Shown piece after piece: positions 42,690 through 51,838 of a stretch of 64,000 bases of DNA. The translations under genes were made by a program, and so were the position numbers. Each line of letters begins with the position of its first letter. Within the stretch, counting starts at the first letter, position 1. The notes beneath the pieces were generated by a model that worked only from the letters and a program-made list of their open reading frames with translations, ran no database searches and was not told the DNA's origin. Source of the stretch: Plotosus lineatus (lineage: Eukaryota; Chordata; Actinopteri; Siluriformes; Plotosidae); contig CM045729.1 in assembly GCA_024760905.1 (NCBI GenBank), forward strand, positions 2,551,163 through 2,615,162, in the 5' to 3' direction.

Positions 42690-43980
42690 TTCCTGTCTGG
42701 TTCAGTGGGACATTTCAGTGGTATCAGACTCTCACTGAACATGTTGCTGTGATGGATCAGCAGGCTGCGAAGCGGGTCGGAGGTATTGTTCACAATCAAT
42801 TTTATTTTGGACAGAATTCTCCTCTATAGCACTACCGTCAGAGTCCAGCTCCAGCAATACAACGTTACCGGCCTCACGGATAAGTTTGTTCGGTCTGTAT
42901 GCATCTGTGATCCTCAGCCTGCTGACCCCAGCCTGCAGCAGCATAGAGGACAGTGCTGGCCACAACAGACTCATAGAATATCCTGAGTAGTGTCCGACAT
43001 GTTAAACCACCTTATCCTCAAAAAATTGAGATGACTCTGGTCCTTCTTGTAAAGTGCAGTATTGTTCTGAACCCAGTCCAGCTTATTCTCAATATGGACT
43101 CCAAGGTATCTGTAATCATCCACCATTTCCACATTGACACCCCCTGGATGGAAACAGGAGTTGCATAATCTTGGTCTTCCTCATATTAAGCTGCAGATGA
43201 TTCTGCTTGCACCATGTGGTGAAGGACTCCACCATAGCCCAGTAATCTGTCTCCTCACCTCAACTACACCAGTCATCAGAAAACTTTTGAAGATGGCGGG
43301 TCTCTGTGCAGTAGCTGAAGTCAGTTGCATAACAGGTGAAGAAAAATGACACAGCCTGGTGCAGCAAGGTCTTGAAAATGTCTATGAGAACCCAGTCAGC
43401 TGGTCAGCACATTCCTTGAGTACCTTCCCTCATATATTGTTATGTCCAGCTGCTTTCCATGCATTAATGTTTCTCCACCAACCTGACACCAGCTGGATTC
43501 AGGCAGAGTGAGTGTTCATCTGGACGAGGAACGGAGCACCAAACCTCCCAAAGTAATCATTTAGTTCATTTAGGAAGCTGATGTTATCATGGGTGGGGGG
43601 GGTGACAATGACATTGTAATAAGTAATAGCTTGGATGCTCTGCCACATTTATGTGGTGTTTGTTGGGTCATTGAAAAAGTTCTGCATTTTTTAACAATGA
43701 GCTTGTGTTTTTCAAATCATGTAGCCTGGTTCAGGTTGGCTCGCCATGTCACCATGTCTTCGTTTCCTGCTTTCAGCCTTGCATGTACCTCACTGGTCAT
43801 CCATTTCTCATTGGCCCATGTGGACATGTTCTTGGTCACATTGCCATCCTCCATGTATTTCTGGAAGAATCTAGACACAGACCTAGCATACTCCTGGATG
43901 ACTCCTTGAATACAGGAATTAGCATCAGAGAGAGAGAGAGCTGGTCTGAGGAGCCAACCATACCCTGGTCCATGGAGAAA
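42690..43980 (-). pseudogene. CR1/Rex1-like LINE remnant, tail-to-tail with the I-like fragment
   Basis: Minus strand pieces in order from about 43980: EVHARLKAGNEDMVTWRANL, a KKCRTF segment, QLTGFS/IFKTLLHQAVSFF (43400-43340 region), TKIMQLLFPSR, then VDDYRYLGVHIENKLDWVQN (about 43120-43050), LYKKDQSHL, then LRSLLIHHSNMFSESLIPLK near 42760-42700. The YLGV..D..L.W block and the final HHSNMFSESL segment are typical of CR1/L2/Rex1-type elements. RT motifs A and C are not identifiable. Multiple frame breaks. Confidence 0.65.
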
Positions 43981-44044
43981 GTATCAAAACCCTTAAATCT
44001 ATCACAACATTTAAAATCCGTTGTGAATCACTTCACACAAAATA

Positions 44045-45078
44045 CAAACTGGATTTCAAAAAAGTTGGCACACCATAAAAATTGTGAATAACATCTAAAT
44101 GCAATGATGTGGAAGTGCCAAATTTCAAAATTTTATTCCGAATAGAACATAGATGACAGGGTCAAATGTTTAAACTGAGAAAATGTATCATTTTAAGGGA
44201 AAAATATGTTGATTTTAAATTTCTTGGTGTCAATAAATCTCAAAAACATTGGGACAGGTATTGATAGGCTGGAAAAGTCAATTGCACTAATAACGAACAA
44301 CTGGAATACCAATTACCACAAATGAGGTCTATTGCCAACATGGCTGAGTATAAAAACAGCTTTTCAGAGTGGCAGTGTCTCTCAGAAGCAAATATGAGTA
44401 GAGAATTACCAATTCCCCTAAAGTTGCGCAGGAAGATAGTGGAGCAATATCAGAAAGGTGTTTCCCAGCAAAAATTTGCAAAGCGTTTGAAGTTATCATC
44501 ATCCACAGTACATAACATCATTCAAAGATTCAGAGAATCTGGAACAATCTCTGTGCGTAAGGGTCAAGGCCAAAAAAACATATTGGATGCCTGTGATCTT
44601 CGGGCCCTTAAATGCGTAGGAAAAGGATCCGGGTATTGAAATGGCCAGCATGCAGTCCAGATCTTTCACCTAGAGAGAACATTTGGTGCATCATAAACAG
44701 GAAGTAGCAACAAAGAAGGCCCAAGACAGTTGAACAGTTCGAGGCCTGGATTAGACAAGAATGGGACAGCATTCTGATTTCTAAACTTGAGAAACTTGTC
44801 TCCTCGGTCCCCAGATGTTTCCAGAGTGTTGTCAGAAGAAGAGGTGACGCCTCACAGTGGGGAAAATGGCCTTGTCCAAACTTTTCTGAGATTTGTTGAC
44901 ATCATGAAATTTAAAATCAACATTTCTTTCGCTTAAAATATTCTCAGTTTAAACTTTTGGCCCTGTCATCTATGTTCTATTCAGAATAAAATATTGAAAT
45001 TTGGTAGCTTCACATTATTGCATTCAGTTTTTTTTTCACAATTTGTATAGTGTCCCAACTTTTTTGGAATCTGGATTG
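44045..45078 (+). mobile_element. Tc1-like deletion derivative with about 190-bp terminal repeats, TA duplication
   Basis: TA at 44043-44044 and 45079-45080. The left end CAAACTGGATTTCAAAAAAG and right end complement CAATCCAGATTCCAAAAAAG start repeats that stay alignable for about 190 bp (TAGAACATAGATGACAGGG, then AAACTGAGAA and TGTTGATTTTAAATTTC). Length 1034 bp, short for a Tc1, because the transposase centre is gone. Confidence 0.92.
44394..44880 (+). pseudogene. Tc1-like transposase with central catalytic region deleted
   Basis: Start MSRELPIPLKLRRKIVEQYQ with a helix-turn-helix QKFAKRLKLSSSTVHNIIQR and a second segment to CDLRALK. At about 44613 it jumps to RVLKWPACSPDLSP and the ENIW motif carrying the last catalytic E. 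Then come a stop and a degraded C-terminus with PKTVEQFEAWIRQEWDSI and SSVPRCFQSVVRRRGDAS. The two catalytic aspartates are absent, so it is non-autonomous but retains DNA-binding sequence. Confidence 0.88.
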
Positions 45079-45080
45079 TA

Positions 45081-45580
45081 AACACAAACACACTGATTAA
45101 AATTCCCGTGTTCACACAGAAACAGAACTGGTGAAGTATTATAAGTTCCACTTTTGTCATATCGCGCCACTCGTACTAATCTCTCATTGCAGGTCCAGAA
45201 GCTAATGCGTCCATGAGGGACACCAAATCCTGTGCCTGATGCTGTGAAGCGAACTGGTAAAAAGCTAAGCAGGGAATGAAGTGTGGACATTTTATTAAAT
45301 CCCCTCCGTGTCGTATCTCTGAAGTCTGAATAAATCCAGCTGCAGAATAAATCCATCCTGGTTTACATCAGAAAATATGCTTCATCATAAACATGCTGGG
45401 GGTGGGTTGGGGTGGGGGGCGGGGGGCTCAGGCAGGTTTATGCTGTTAACACGTGAAATAGAATAACATTTTACGTAATTTTAGAACATTTACTATTAAT
45501 ATGCATCATTTATCAGGCAGGCACACAGATCTCAGTGATCTCGGGGTTAAAGTTGCACAAAGATGAGCCAACTGGGTATC
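45081..45580. other. Spacer, no gene recognised
   Basis: A G-rich run at 45408-45430. A minus-strand frame at 45036-45356 overlaps the Tc1 end and has no known motif. Confidence 0.4.
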
Positions 45581-45582
45581 CA

Positions 45583-45695
<113 letters not shown>

Positions 45696-45719
45696 TATTA
45701 TTATTATTAAAGACTCTTT

Positions 45720-46040
45720 AAAATTGTGAGAAAGGATAATTTTGTGCAGGTGTGGTCTCACGGTCTATTTTTTTTACTATCATGAATAAAACTGTCGAGA
45801 TTTAACTGTAGTGCAGACAATATGGAGAAAAATCAAAAGACTGAAGTTGACAGGGTGTGATGAACTTTGCTATTTTTTCGGCTCTATGAGTGCTTGCAGT
45901 GATGTATAAAAGGTACTTTGTGCTGTAATGTGTATCTGATGGGTAAAGTAAATATTGTCAGGTGGCACAGTGTGTGTCAGATATATGACGATTCAGTGCG
46001 TGCTTGTCTAATGTGTAAATTAAATCATAAATCTGGCTTC
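45720..46040. other. Spacer, no gene recognised
   Basis: AT-rich, with GTG(C/A)(T/A)TGT-type words near 45890-46015. Nothing identifiable. Confidence 0.4.
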
Positions 46041-46044
46041 ATAG

Positions 46045-46365
46045 GGCAGTGGTGGCCTGGTGCTGGATCACTGATCCTAAGGTTGGGGGTTCAAGCCCCA
46101 CTCTCAACTGGTTGTCACTGTCCCCACAGTGCACTAACTGGGTTATGAAAGGCCGTCCGTGTGTCTCACTGTCTATGGTGTGAGGTTCATGTAAAAGAAC
46201 CATTGCTGAGTTTCATAAAGAAGAGCTGTATAGCAGTCAGCATGGTTCTGCCCCACGGTGGCCCCGGCGAGCTGTCCGGGGTGTACTCTGCCCTCACACA
46301 GATGGGTGCCAGCCTCCCTGTGACTCGAATTAGGATTAAGCAGTTAAAGAAAATGAATGAATGGA
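46045..46365 (+). repeat. SINE-I copy with SINE-II-type tail
   Basis: Head GGGCAGTGGTGGCCTGGTGC, box B GGGTTCAAGCCCC at about 46087-46099, body AACTGGGTTATGAAAGGCCG and ATGTAAAAGAACCATTGCTG, then tail CTGCCCCACGGTGGCCCCGG, AATTAGGATTAAGCAG and (AATG)n. Confidence 0.9.
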
Positions 46366-46449
46366 TATGACTTCACAGTTTTTTTTCTGAAGTTGAAAAA
46401 ATTAATGAATTTTAATCTTGATTTGCAAGTGTATCTTGGGAATGTGGGC

Positions 46450-46740
46450 GTAAACGGTGGTGTAGTGGCTATCACGTCTACCTCACAGCCTGAAGGGCTC
46501 AGGTTCAATTCCCTGGCTTGTGTGTAGTTTGTACACAGAGATGCTTGTGTGGGCTTCCTCCGAGTACTCCGGTTTCCTCCCATAGTCCAAAAACATACAG
46601 CGTAGGCAAATTGACCCTCCCAACACACCCCAAGGTGTGAATGTGAATGGGTGTGTACATGTGGCCCTGTGATGGCCTGGTTACCTGTTCAGGGCGTACC
46701 ACACATTCACCCAGAGTCAGCTTATAAAAATGGCAAGAAA
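46450..46740 (+). repeat. SINE-II copy, near full length
   Basis: Head GGTGGTGTAGTGGCTATCAC (box A), box B CAGGTTCAATTCCC, GTGGGCTTCCTCCGAGTAC, CGGTTTCCTCCCATAGTCC, GTGAATGTGAATGGGTGTG, CCCTGTGATGGCCTGGTTAC. A good reference copy. Confidence 0.92.
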
Positions 46741-46866
46741 AAATCTCAATCAGTGGATCACTGTCCTGTTTACTTTTTTTTTTTTTTTTGAGCATTCAGG
46801 ACTCAGTTTTGGACTTGGTGAGTTGAGCACGTTTTTGGAAACTTACTACATTGGTGTAAAAATATA

Positions 46867-46872
<6 letters not shown>

Positions 46873-46942
<70 letters not shown>

Positions 46943-46945
46943 GAC
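46873..46945. repeat. (CA)n followed by (GA)n microsatellite
   Basis: CA to about 46911, then AG repeats to 46945. Confidence 0.95.
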
Positions 46946-46949
46946 AGGG

Positions 46950-47695
46950 ACACACCCACACACCTGTACGTCTCTGTTTAATCTTCTTAAATGTCCTGTT
47001 GAAACGAGCAGAAGATTGTAAGGTTGTATTTTCTGCTCCAGTGAAGTTTGACCTTCACATCAGGAGAAAGTCGGAGCCTTGAGCTTCTTCCACACATTCA
47101 AAGTGATTTCCTCTGCCAGAGCGGAGCCTCGGTGCTGATAAAGTGTGTGCCGTGCGGCTCAGAGATCTGCTCTGAGAGCAAATCCTCCTCGATTAAACAT
47201 GACAGGAACATTCACTCGCTCACCCACACGCTCGGGCTCCGACAGACGGGCGGTGTCGCATCACCTCGCCGCACGGACGAGCCCGGAAACGCCACGATCA
47301 TCACACCAGAGTGGCTCATTAAACACGATTAGCTTCACCATCAGCTAATTGAATCCCCTCTCGACTTCCAAACAGCTTTCGGGTCAGACGTAAAGAGGAA
47401 CGAATGGGAAAGTCACGCGGCGCCGCATCATGCTTCTGACGATGAGACGCACTGGGGCTCACATCACATCACACGCCTCACACACAGACTGAGAAGTGAA
47501 AATAGTGGTAGAGATGAAACGACTAAATCATGTTTACATGAATGAGTCCAGTAAGAAATCAAAGGAGGGGAGGTGGATTAAATTAGATCTGTCTCACGGC
47601 AGTAGAACTTTCGGTCCGATCCGAACGTCAGACCGGACAGCACAGGATTTTATACAGCGGTTTTTTGTTCATTGTTTAAACAAATATTTGGAGGT
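46950..47695. promoter_or_regulatory. Unique, GC-richer sequence; candidate conserved element or exon remnant
   Basis: 47000-47480 lacks repeats and is richer in CpG (CGCCGCACGGACGAGCCCGG, CACGCGGCGCCGCATCATGC) than the flanks. The 94-codon plus frame at 47048-47332 has no motif I recognise and no splice-site support. Could be a conserved non-coding element. The call is open. Confidence 0.25.
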
Positions 47696-47921
47696 AAAAT
47701 TTGGAGGTATACGAACCAGTGTCTCTCCCCCTTATGCCGGTCCCAAGCCCGGAGATTGGAAAGGGTTGCGACAGGAAGGGCACCCGGCTTAAAACTTTTG
47801 CCAAACTACAAAATGGAAACCGTAAACACAAATCTCATACCGGATCGGTCGAGGCCCGGATTAACAACGACCACCATTAGTGCTGTTAGCCAACAGGGTG
47901 CTGGTGGAAATTGGACTAATG

Positions 47922-48366
47922 TTGGTCAAAGAAGGAGAGGTCGAAGAAGAAGAGGTGGAGGCGTATCCGTAGGCGGAGAGAGAAGAGGAAAGGCAAGAGT
48001 CGAGGACTGAGAGTAGGGACTTTGAAGGTTGGAACTATGACAGGAAAAGGTAGAAAGCTGGCTGACATGATGCAGAGGAGGAAGGTGGACATACTGTGTG
48101 TTCAGGAGACCAGGTGGAAAGGTAGCAAGGCTAGAAGTTTAGGAGTTGTTGGTCGAAGACGTCAAAGAAGCAGAGGCGGGAGGCGTGTCCGTAGGCAGAG
48201 AGAGAAGAGGAAATGCATGAGTCTAGGACTGAGAGTAGGGACTGTGAATGTTGGACCTATGCAAGGAAAAGATAGAGAGCTGGCTGACATGATGCAGAGG
48301 AGGAAGGTGGACATACTTTGTGTTCAGGAGACCAGGTGGAAAGGTAGCAAGGCCAGAAGCTTAGGA
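47922..48366 (+). repeat. Tandem duplication of the RTE N-terminal region (two units of about 220 bp)
   Basis: The TTGGTC(A/G)AAGA...GTCCGTAGG(C)...TTGAA(G/T)GTTGGA...GAAGCTTAGGAG order occurs at about 47920-48145 and again at 48146-48366. The units differ by scattered substitutions and small indels (about 8-10%). Confidence 0.92.
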
Positions 48367-50782
48367 GCAGGGTTTAAGCTGTTTTATCATGGTGTGGACG
48401 GGAAGAGAAATGGAGCAGGAGTCATCTTGAAGGAGGGGTTTGTCAGGAATGTTCTAGAGGTGACAAGTGTGTCAGACAGAGTGATGAGTCTCAAGTTAGA
48501 AATTAAAGGTGTGATGGTCAATGTTGTTAGTTCTTATGCCCCACAGAAAGGAAGTGAGCTAGATGAGAAGGAGAGATTCTGGAGTGACTTAGATGAAGTG
48601 ATGCAGAGTACCGCCAGAGGTGAAAGAGTGGTCATTGGGGCAGACTTCAATGGACATGTTGGTGCAGGCATCAGAGGGGACGAGGAGGTGATGGGCAGGT
48701 TTGGTATCCAGGACAGGAACACAGAAGGACAGATGTTGTTCAGTTTTACAAAAAGGATGGAAATGCCTGTGGTAAATACTTTCTTCCAGAAGAGACAGTA
48801 GCATAGGGTGACTTATAAAAGTGGAGGCAGGAAGACACAGGTAGACTATAGCTTGTGTAGGCGATGTGATTTGAAGGAAGTCAGTGACTGCAAAGTAGTA
48901 GCGGGTGAGAGTGTTGCCAAACAGCATAGGATGGTGGTATGCAGGATGACGCTGATGGTGAGGAACGTGAGGAAGGCAAAGGCAGAGCAGAAGACAAAGT
49001 GGTGGACGTTGAAACAGGCTTTGGGTGGTCAGGAAGTGCTTCCAGATGACTGGACAACCACAGCGAATGTGATCAAGGACACAGGTAGGAGAGTACTTGG
49101 TGTGTCGTCTGGAAGGAGAGGAGATCACCACAGACTTGGTGGTGGAATGAGGAAGTGCAGGAGTGTGTACAAAGAAAGAGGTTAGCTAAGAAGACCGAAG
49201 AGAATAAACAAGAGTACAGGGAAACACAGCGTAAGGCGGAAGTAGCAGTGGCTAAGGCCAAACAGAGGGCGTATGATGACTTATATGATAGGTTGGACAG
49301 TAAAGAGGGAGAAAATGATCTATACAGGTTGGCACAGCAGAGAAATAAAGATGGGAAGGACGTGCAGCAAGTTAGAGTGATAAAGGACAGAGAGGGAAAT
49401 GTATTGACTGATGACAGAAGTATGCTGGGAAGATGGAAATAGTACTATGAAGAGCTGATGAATGAGGAAAATGAGAGAGAAAAACGAGTAGAAGAGGTGA
49501 CCATTGAGGAGCAGGAAGTAGCAAAGATTAGTAAGGGTGAGGTGAGGAGGGCACTGAAGAGGATGAAGAATGGAAAGGCAGTTGGTCCTGATGATACACC
49601 TGTGGAGGTATGGAAGTGTCTAGGAGAGGTAGCAGTCGATTTTGTGAACAACAGTTTAGTTTCATGTAAAGAAAGAGCACCACAGATGCAGTGTTTGCTT
49701 TGAAGATGTTAATAGAGTAGTACAGAGAAGGTCAGAAGGAACTGCATTGTGCCTTTGTGGATCTGGAAAAAGCATATGACAGGGTGCCAAGAGAAGAACT
49801 GTGGTATTGCATGAGGAAGTCTGGAGTGGCAGAGAAGTATGTTAGAGTGGTGCAGGACATGTATGAGAGATGTAAGACAGTGGTGAGGTGTGCTTTCAGC
49901 ATGACCGACAAATTCAAGGTGGAGGTGGGACTGCATCAAGGATCAGCTCTGAGCCCCTTCTTGTTTGCGATGGTGATGGACAGGCTGACAGACGAGGTTG
50001 GACAAGAATCTCCATGGACTATGATGTTTACAGATGACATTGTGATCTGTTGTGAGAGTAGAGATCAAGAGGAGGAAAATCTAGAGAGGTGGAGGTATGC
50101 CCTGGAAAGGAGAGGAATGAAGGTTAGCCTCAGAAAATCAGAATACATGTGTGTGGATGAGAAAGACCCAGGAGGAACAGTGATGTTACAGGGAGCAGAG
50201 ATAACGAAGGTGGAGGATTTTAAATACTTAGGCTCAACAGTCCAGAGCAATGGAGAGTGTGGAAAAGAGGTGAAGAAGCGTGTGCAGGCAGGCTGGAATG
50301 GTTGGAGAAAAGTGTCCGGTGTGATGTGCGATAGGAGAGCATCAGCAAGAACGAAGGGAAAAGTGTACAAGACAGTGGTGAGGCCAGCGATGTTGTCTGG
50401 TTTAGAAACAGTAGCGCTGAGGAAAAGGCAGGAGGCAGAGCTGGAGGTAGCAGAGATGAAAATGTTGAAGTTCTCTCTGGGAGTAACAAGGATGGATAGG
50501 ATTAGAAATGAGTACATCAGAGGGACAGCTCATGTAAGATGTTTTGGAGACAAAGTCAGAGAGGCTAGATTGAGATGGTTTGGACATGTACAGAGGAGGG
50601 ATAGTGAGTATATTGGTAGTAGAATGCTGAGGTTGGAACTACCAGGCAAAAGGCTGAGAGGAAGACCAAAAAAGAGATTTATGGATGTGGTGGAGGAGGA
50701 CATGAAGGTCATTGGAGTAAGAGAAGAAGATGCAGAGGACAGGGTGAGATGGAGGCGGATGGTTTGCTGTGGCGACCTCTGA
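48022..50782 (+). pseudogene. RTE locus F polyprotein, duplicated N-terminus and RT deletion
   Basis: 48022-48801 is open for 259 codons and contains VDILCVQETRWKGSKARS twice (from the tandem duplication), then GVGVI-type (GAGVI), GADFNGHVG and RFGIQDRN, ending at a TAG after KRQ. 48808-49185 has TQVDYSLC and KQHRMVV. 49155-49442 is the linker. 49458-49703 has GPDDTPVEVWK, then jumps at FVNNSLVS with loss of the RT finger segment. 49757-50782 (341 codons) is open through DLEKAYDRVP, FTDDIVIC (motif C F-T-D-D instead of F-A-D-D), and the C-terminal domain to the end. Inactive. Confidence 0.92.
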
Positions 50783-50886
50783 AGGGAACAGCCGAAAGGA
50801 AAAGAAGATGTATAGATATATATATTAATCCTTCTAATGTCCTGCACTGTTAAAACTGATGAATGTAAGGAACCTTAGTAGTAGTG

Positions 50887-51215
50887 ACTCATAGCAGGGT
50901 GCTGGTTTAGGAATATTGATGGATTTAAAAGTTGGGTGTTCAAGCCCCACTATCACCAGGTTGTCACTGCTGTCCCCCAGTGCGCTAACTGGGTTATGAG
51001 AGGCCGGTCGTGTCTCTCACTGTCTGTGGTGGCGCTTCATATAAAAGAACCAGTGCTGACTTTCATAAAGAGGAGCTGCATAACTGTCAGCCTGTTTCTG
51101 CCCTGCGATGGCGTGGCGAGCTTTCCGGGGTGGACCTTGCCTTCACCCAGAGTTGGCTGAGGTAGGCGCTAGCCTCTGACCCAAAATAGTTTTAAGTGGT
51201 TCAGAAAATTAATGA
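50887..51215 (+). repeat. SINE-I copy with SINE-II-type tail
   Basis: Degraded head, box B GTTCAAGCCCC at about 50938-50948, body AACTGGGTTATGAGAGGCCG and ATATAAAAGAACCAGTGCTG, then tail CTGCCCTGCGATGGCGTGGC and GAGTTGGCTGAGGTAGGCG, then TTCAGAAAATTAATG. Confidence 0.88.
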
Positions 51216-51264
51216 TGACTGAATAATCTGTGCAGATGACTGCACTTCTGAATCTGAAATCCTT

Positions 51265-51365
51265 CATTCATCGTCTATACTGCTTAATCCTGATTGGGTG
51301 ATCGCTGGGCAAGGGCCGGGTACACTGTGAACTCTGAATAGCCAATGCAAAGTGAGCCAAAACCT
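51265..51365 (-). repeat. SINE-II fragment
   Basis: TTCATTCATCGTCTATACTGC, TAATCCTGATTGGGTGATCG and GGGCCGGGTACACTGTGAAC; a tail piece. Confidence 0.7.
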
Positions 51366-51404
51366 GCATAAGGGAAGACATCCACTTATTTTCCGAAATT
51401 AAAG

Positions 51405-51535
51405 AGTATTCTTGGTAAGGATTATCCAGGGCAAAGAGTATCTGGTGTAAAACGTATTCAGAGTAAAGCATAGTCAGAGTCAAGAGTCTTCGAGATAAAG
51501 CGTATTAAGGGTAAGAGTATTCAGAGTAAAGAGTC
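51405..51535. repeat. Minisatellite of TATTCAGAGTAAAGAG units (left side of chimera)
   Basis: About eight 14-17 bp units such as GAGTATTCAGAGTAAA. The same units continue at 54395-54545 beyond the SINE/RTE chimera. Confidence 0.88.
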
Positions 51536-51542
51536 TGTCTGT

Positions 51543-51838
51543 CTTCTTTTCGGCTTTTTCCCTTTTACTCGGGAGTCCCCACATTAAATCATCTGATTCG
51601 CACATTTGATTTGGCAGAGGTTTTTACGTCGGATGCCCTTCCTGTCACAACCCTTTTAGCAAGGGACAGAAACACCTGATGACTTTGCAGCCTACTTTTT
51701 ACGAAAGTCAGCAATGGTTCTTTTCCATGAACCACTCACCATAGACAGTGAGAGACATGGCCCACCTTTGACAACCCAGTCAGCTGCACTGGGGGGACAG
51801 TGACAACCTTGTGGAGAGTGGGACTCGAACCCCTAATC
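51543..51838 (-). repeat. SINE-I copy with RTE-type tail, joined directly to RTE sequence
   Basis: Minus strand: 3' tail GCCGAAAAG near 51550, RTE 5' UTR-like AGGGTTGTGACAGGAAGGGC at about 51630-51650, body, box B GGTTCGAGTCCC at 51820-51831. The head is cut at about 51838 and continues without spacer into RTE locus G. Confidence 0.9.

Larger units (their letters stand above)
47703..50808 (+). mobile_element. RTE locus F: near full-length RTE with internal tandem duplication
   Basis: Starts in the 5' UTR (ACCAGTGTCTCTCCCCC) without the G-run and AATGCAGCC start, and ends GAACAGCCGAAAGGAAAAG at 50808. Target duplication not identified. It has a roughly 220-bp tandem duplication near the N-terminus and a roughly 200-bp deletion in the RT. 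Confidence 0.93.

Noticed and set aside
46450..46520. Possible tRNA genes (box A and box B present)
   Set aside because: Every A/B box pair found continues into a SINE body and lacks a full cloverleaf acceptor stem. The same applies at 30567, 35690, 38858 and 60700.
47048..47332. 94-codon plus-strand frame in the CpG-richer island as a host gene
   Set aside because: No motif or splice support; kept only as an open non-coding candidate.
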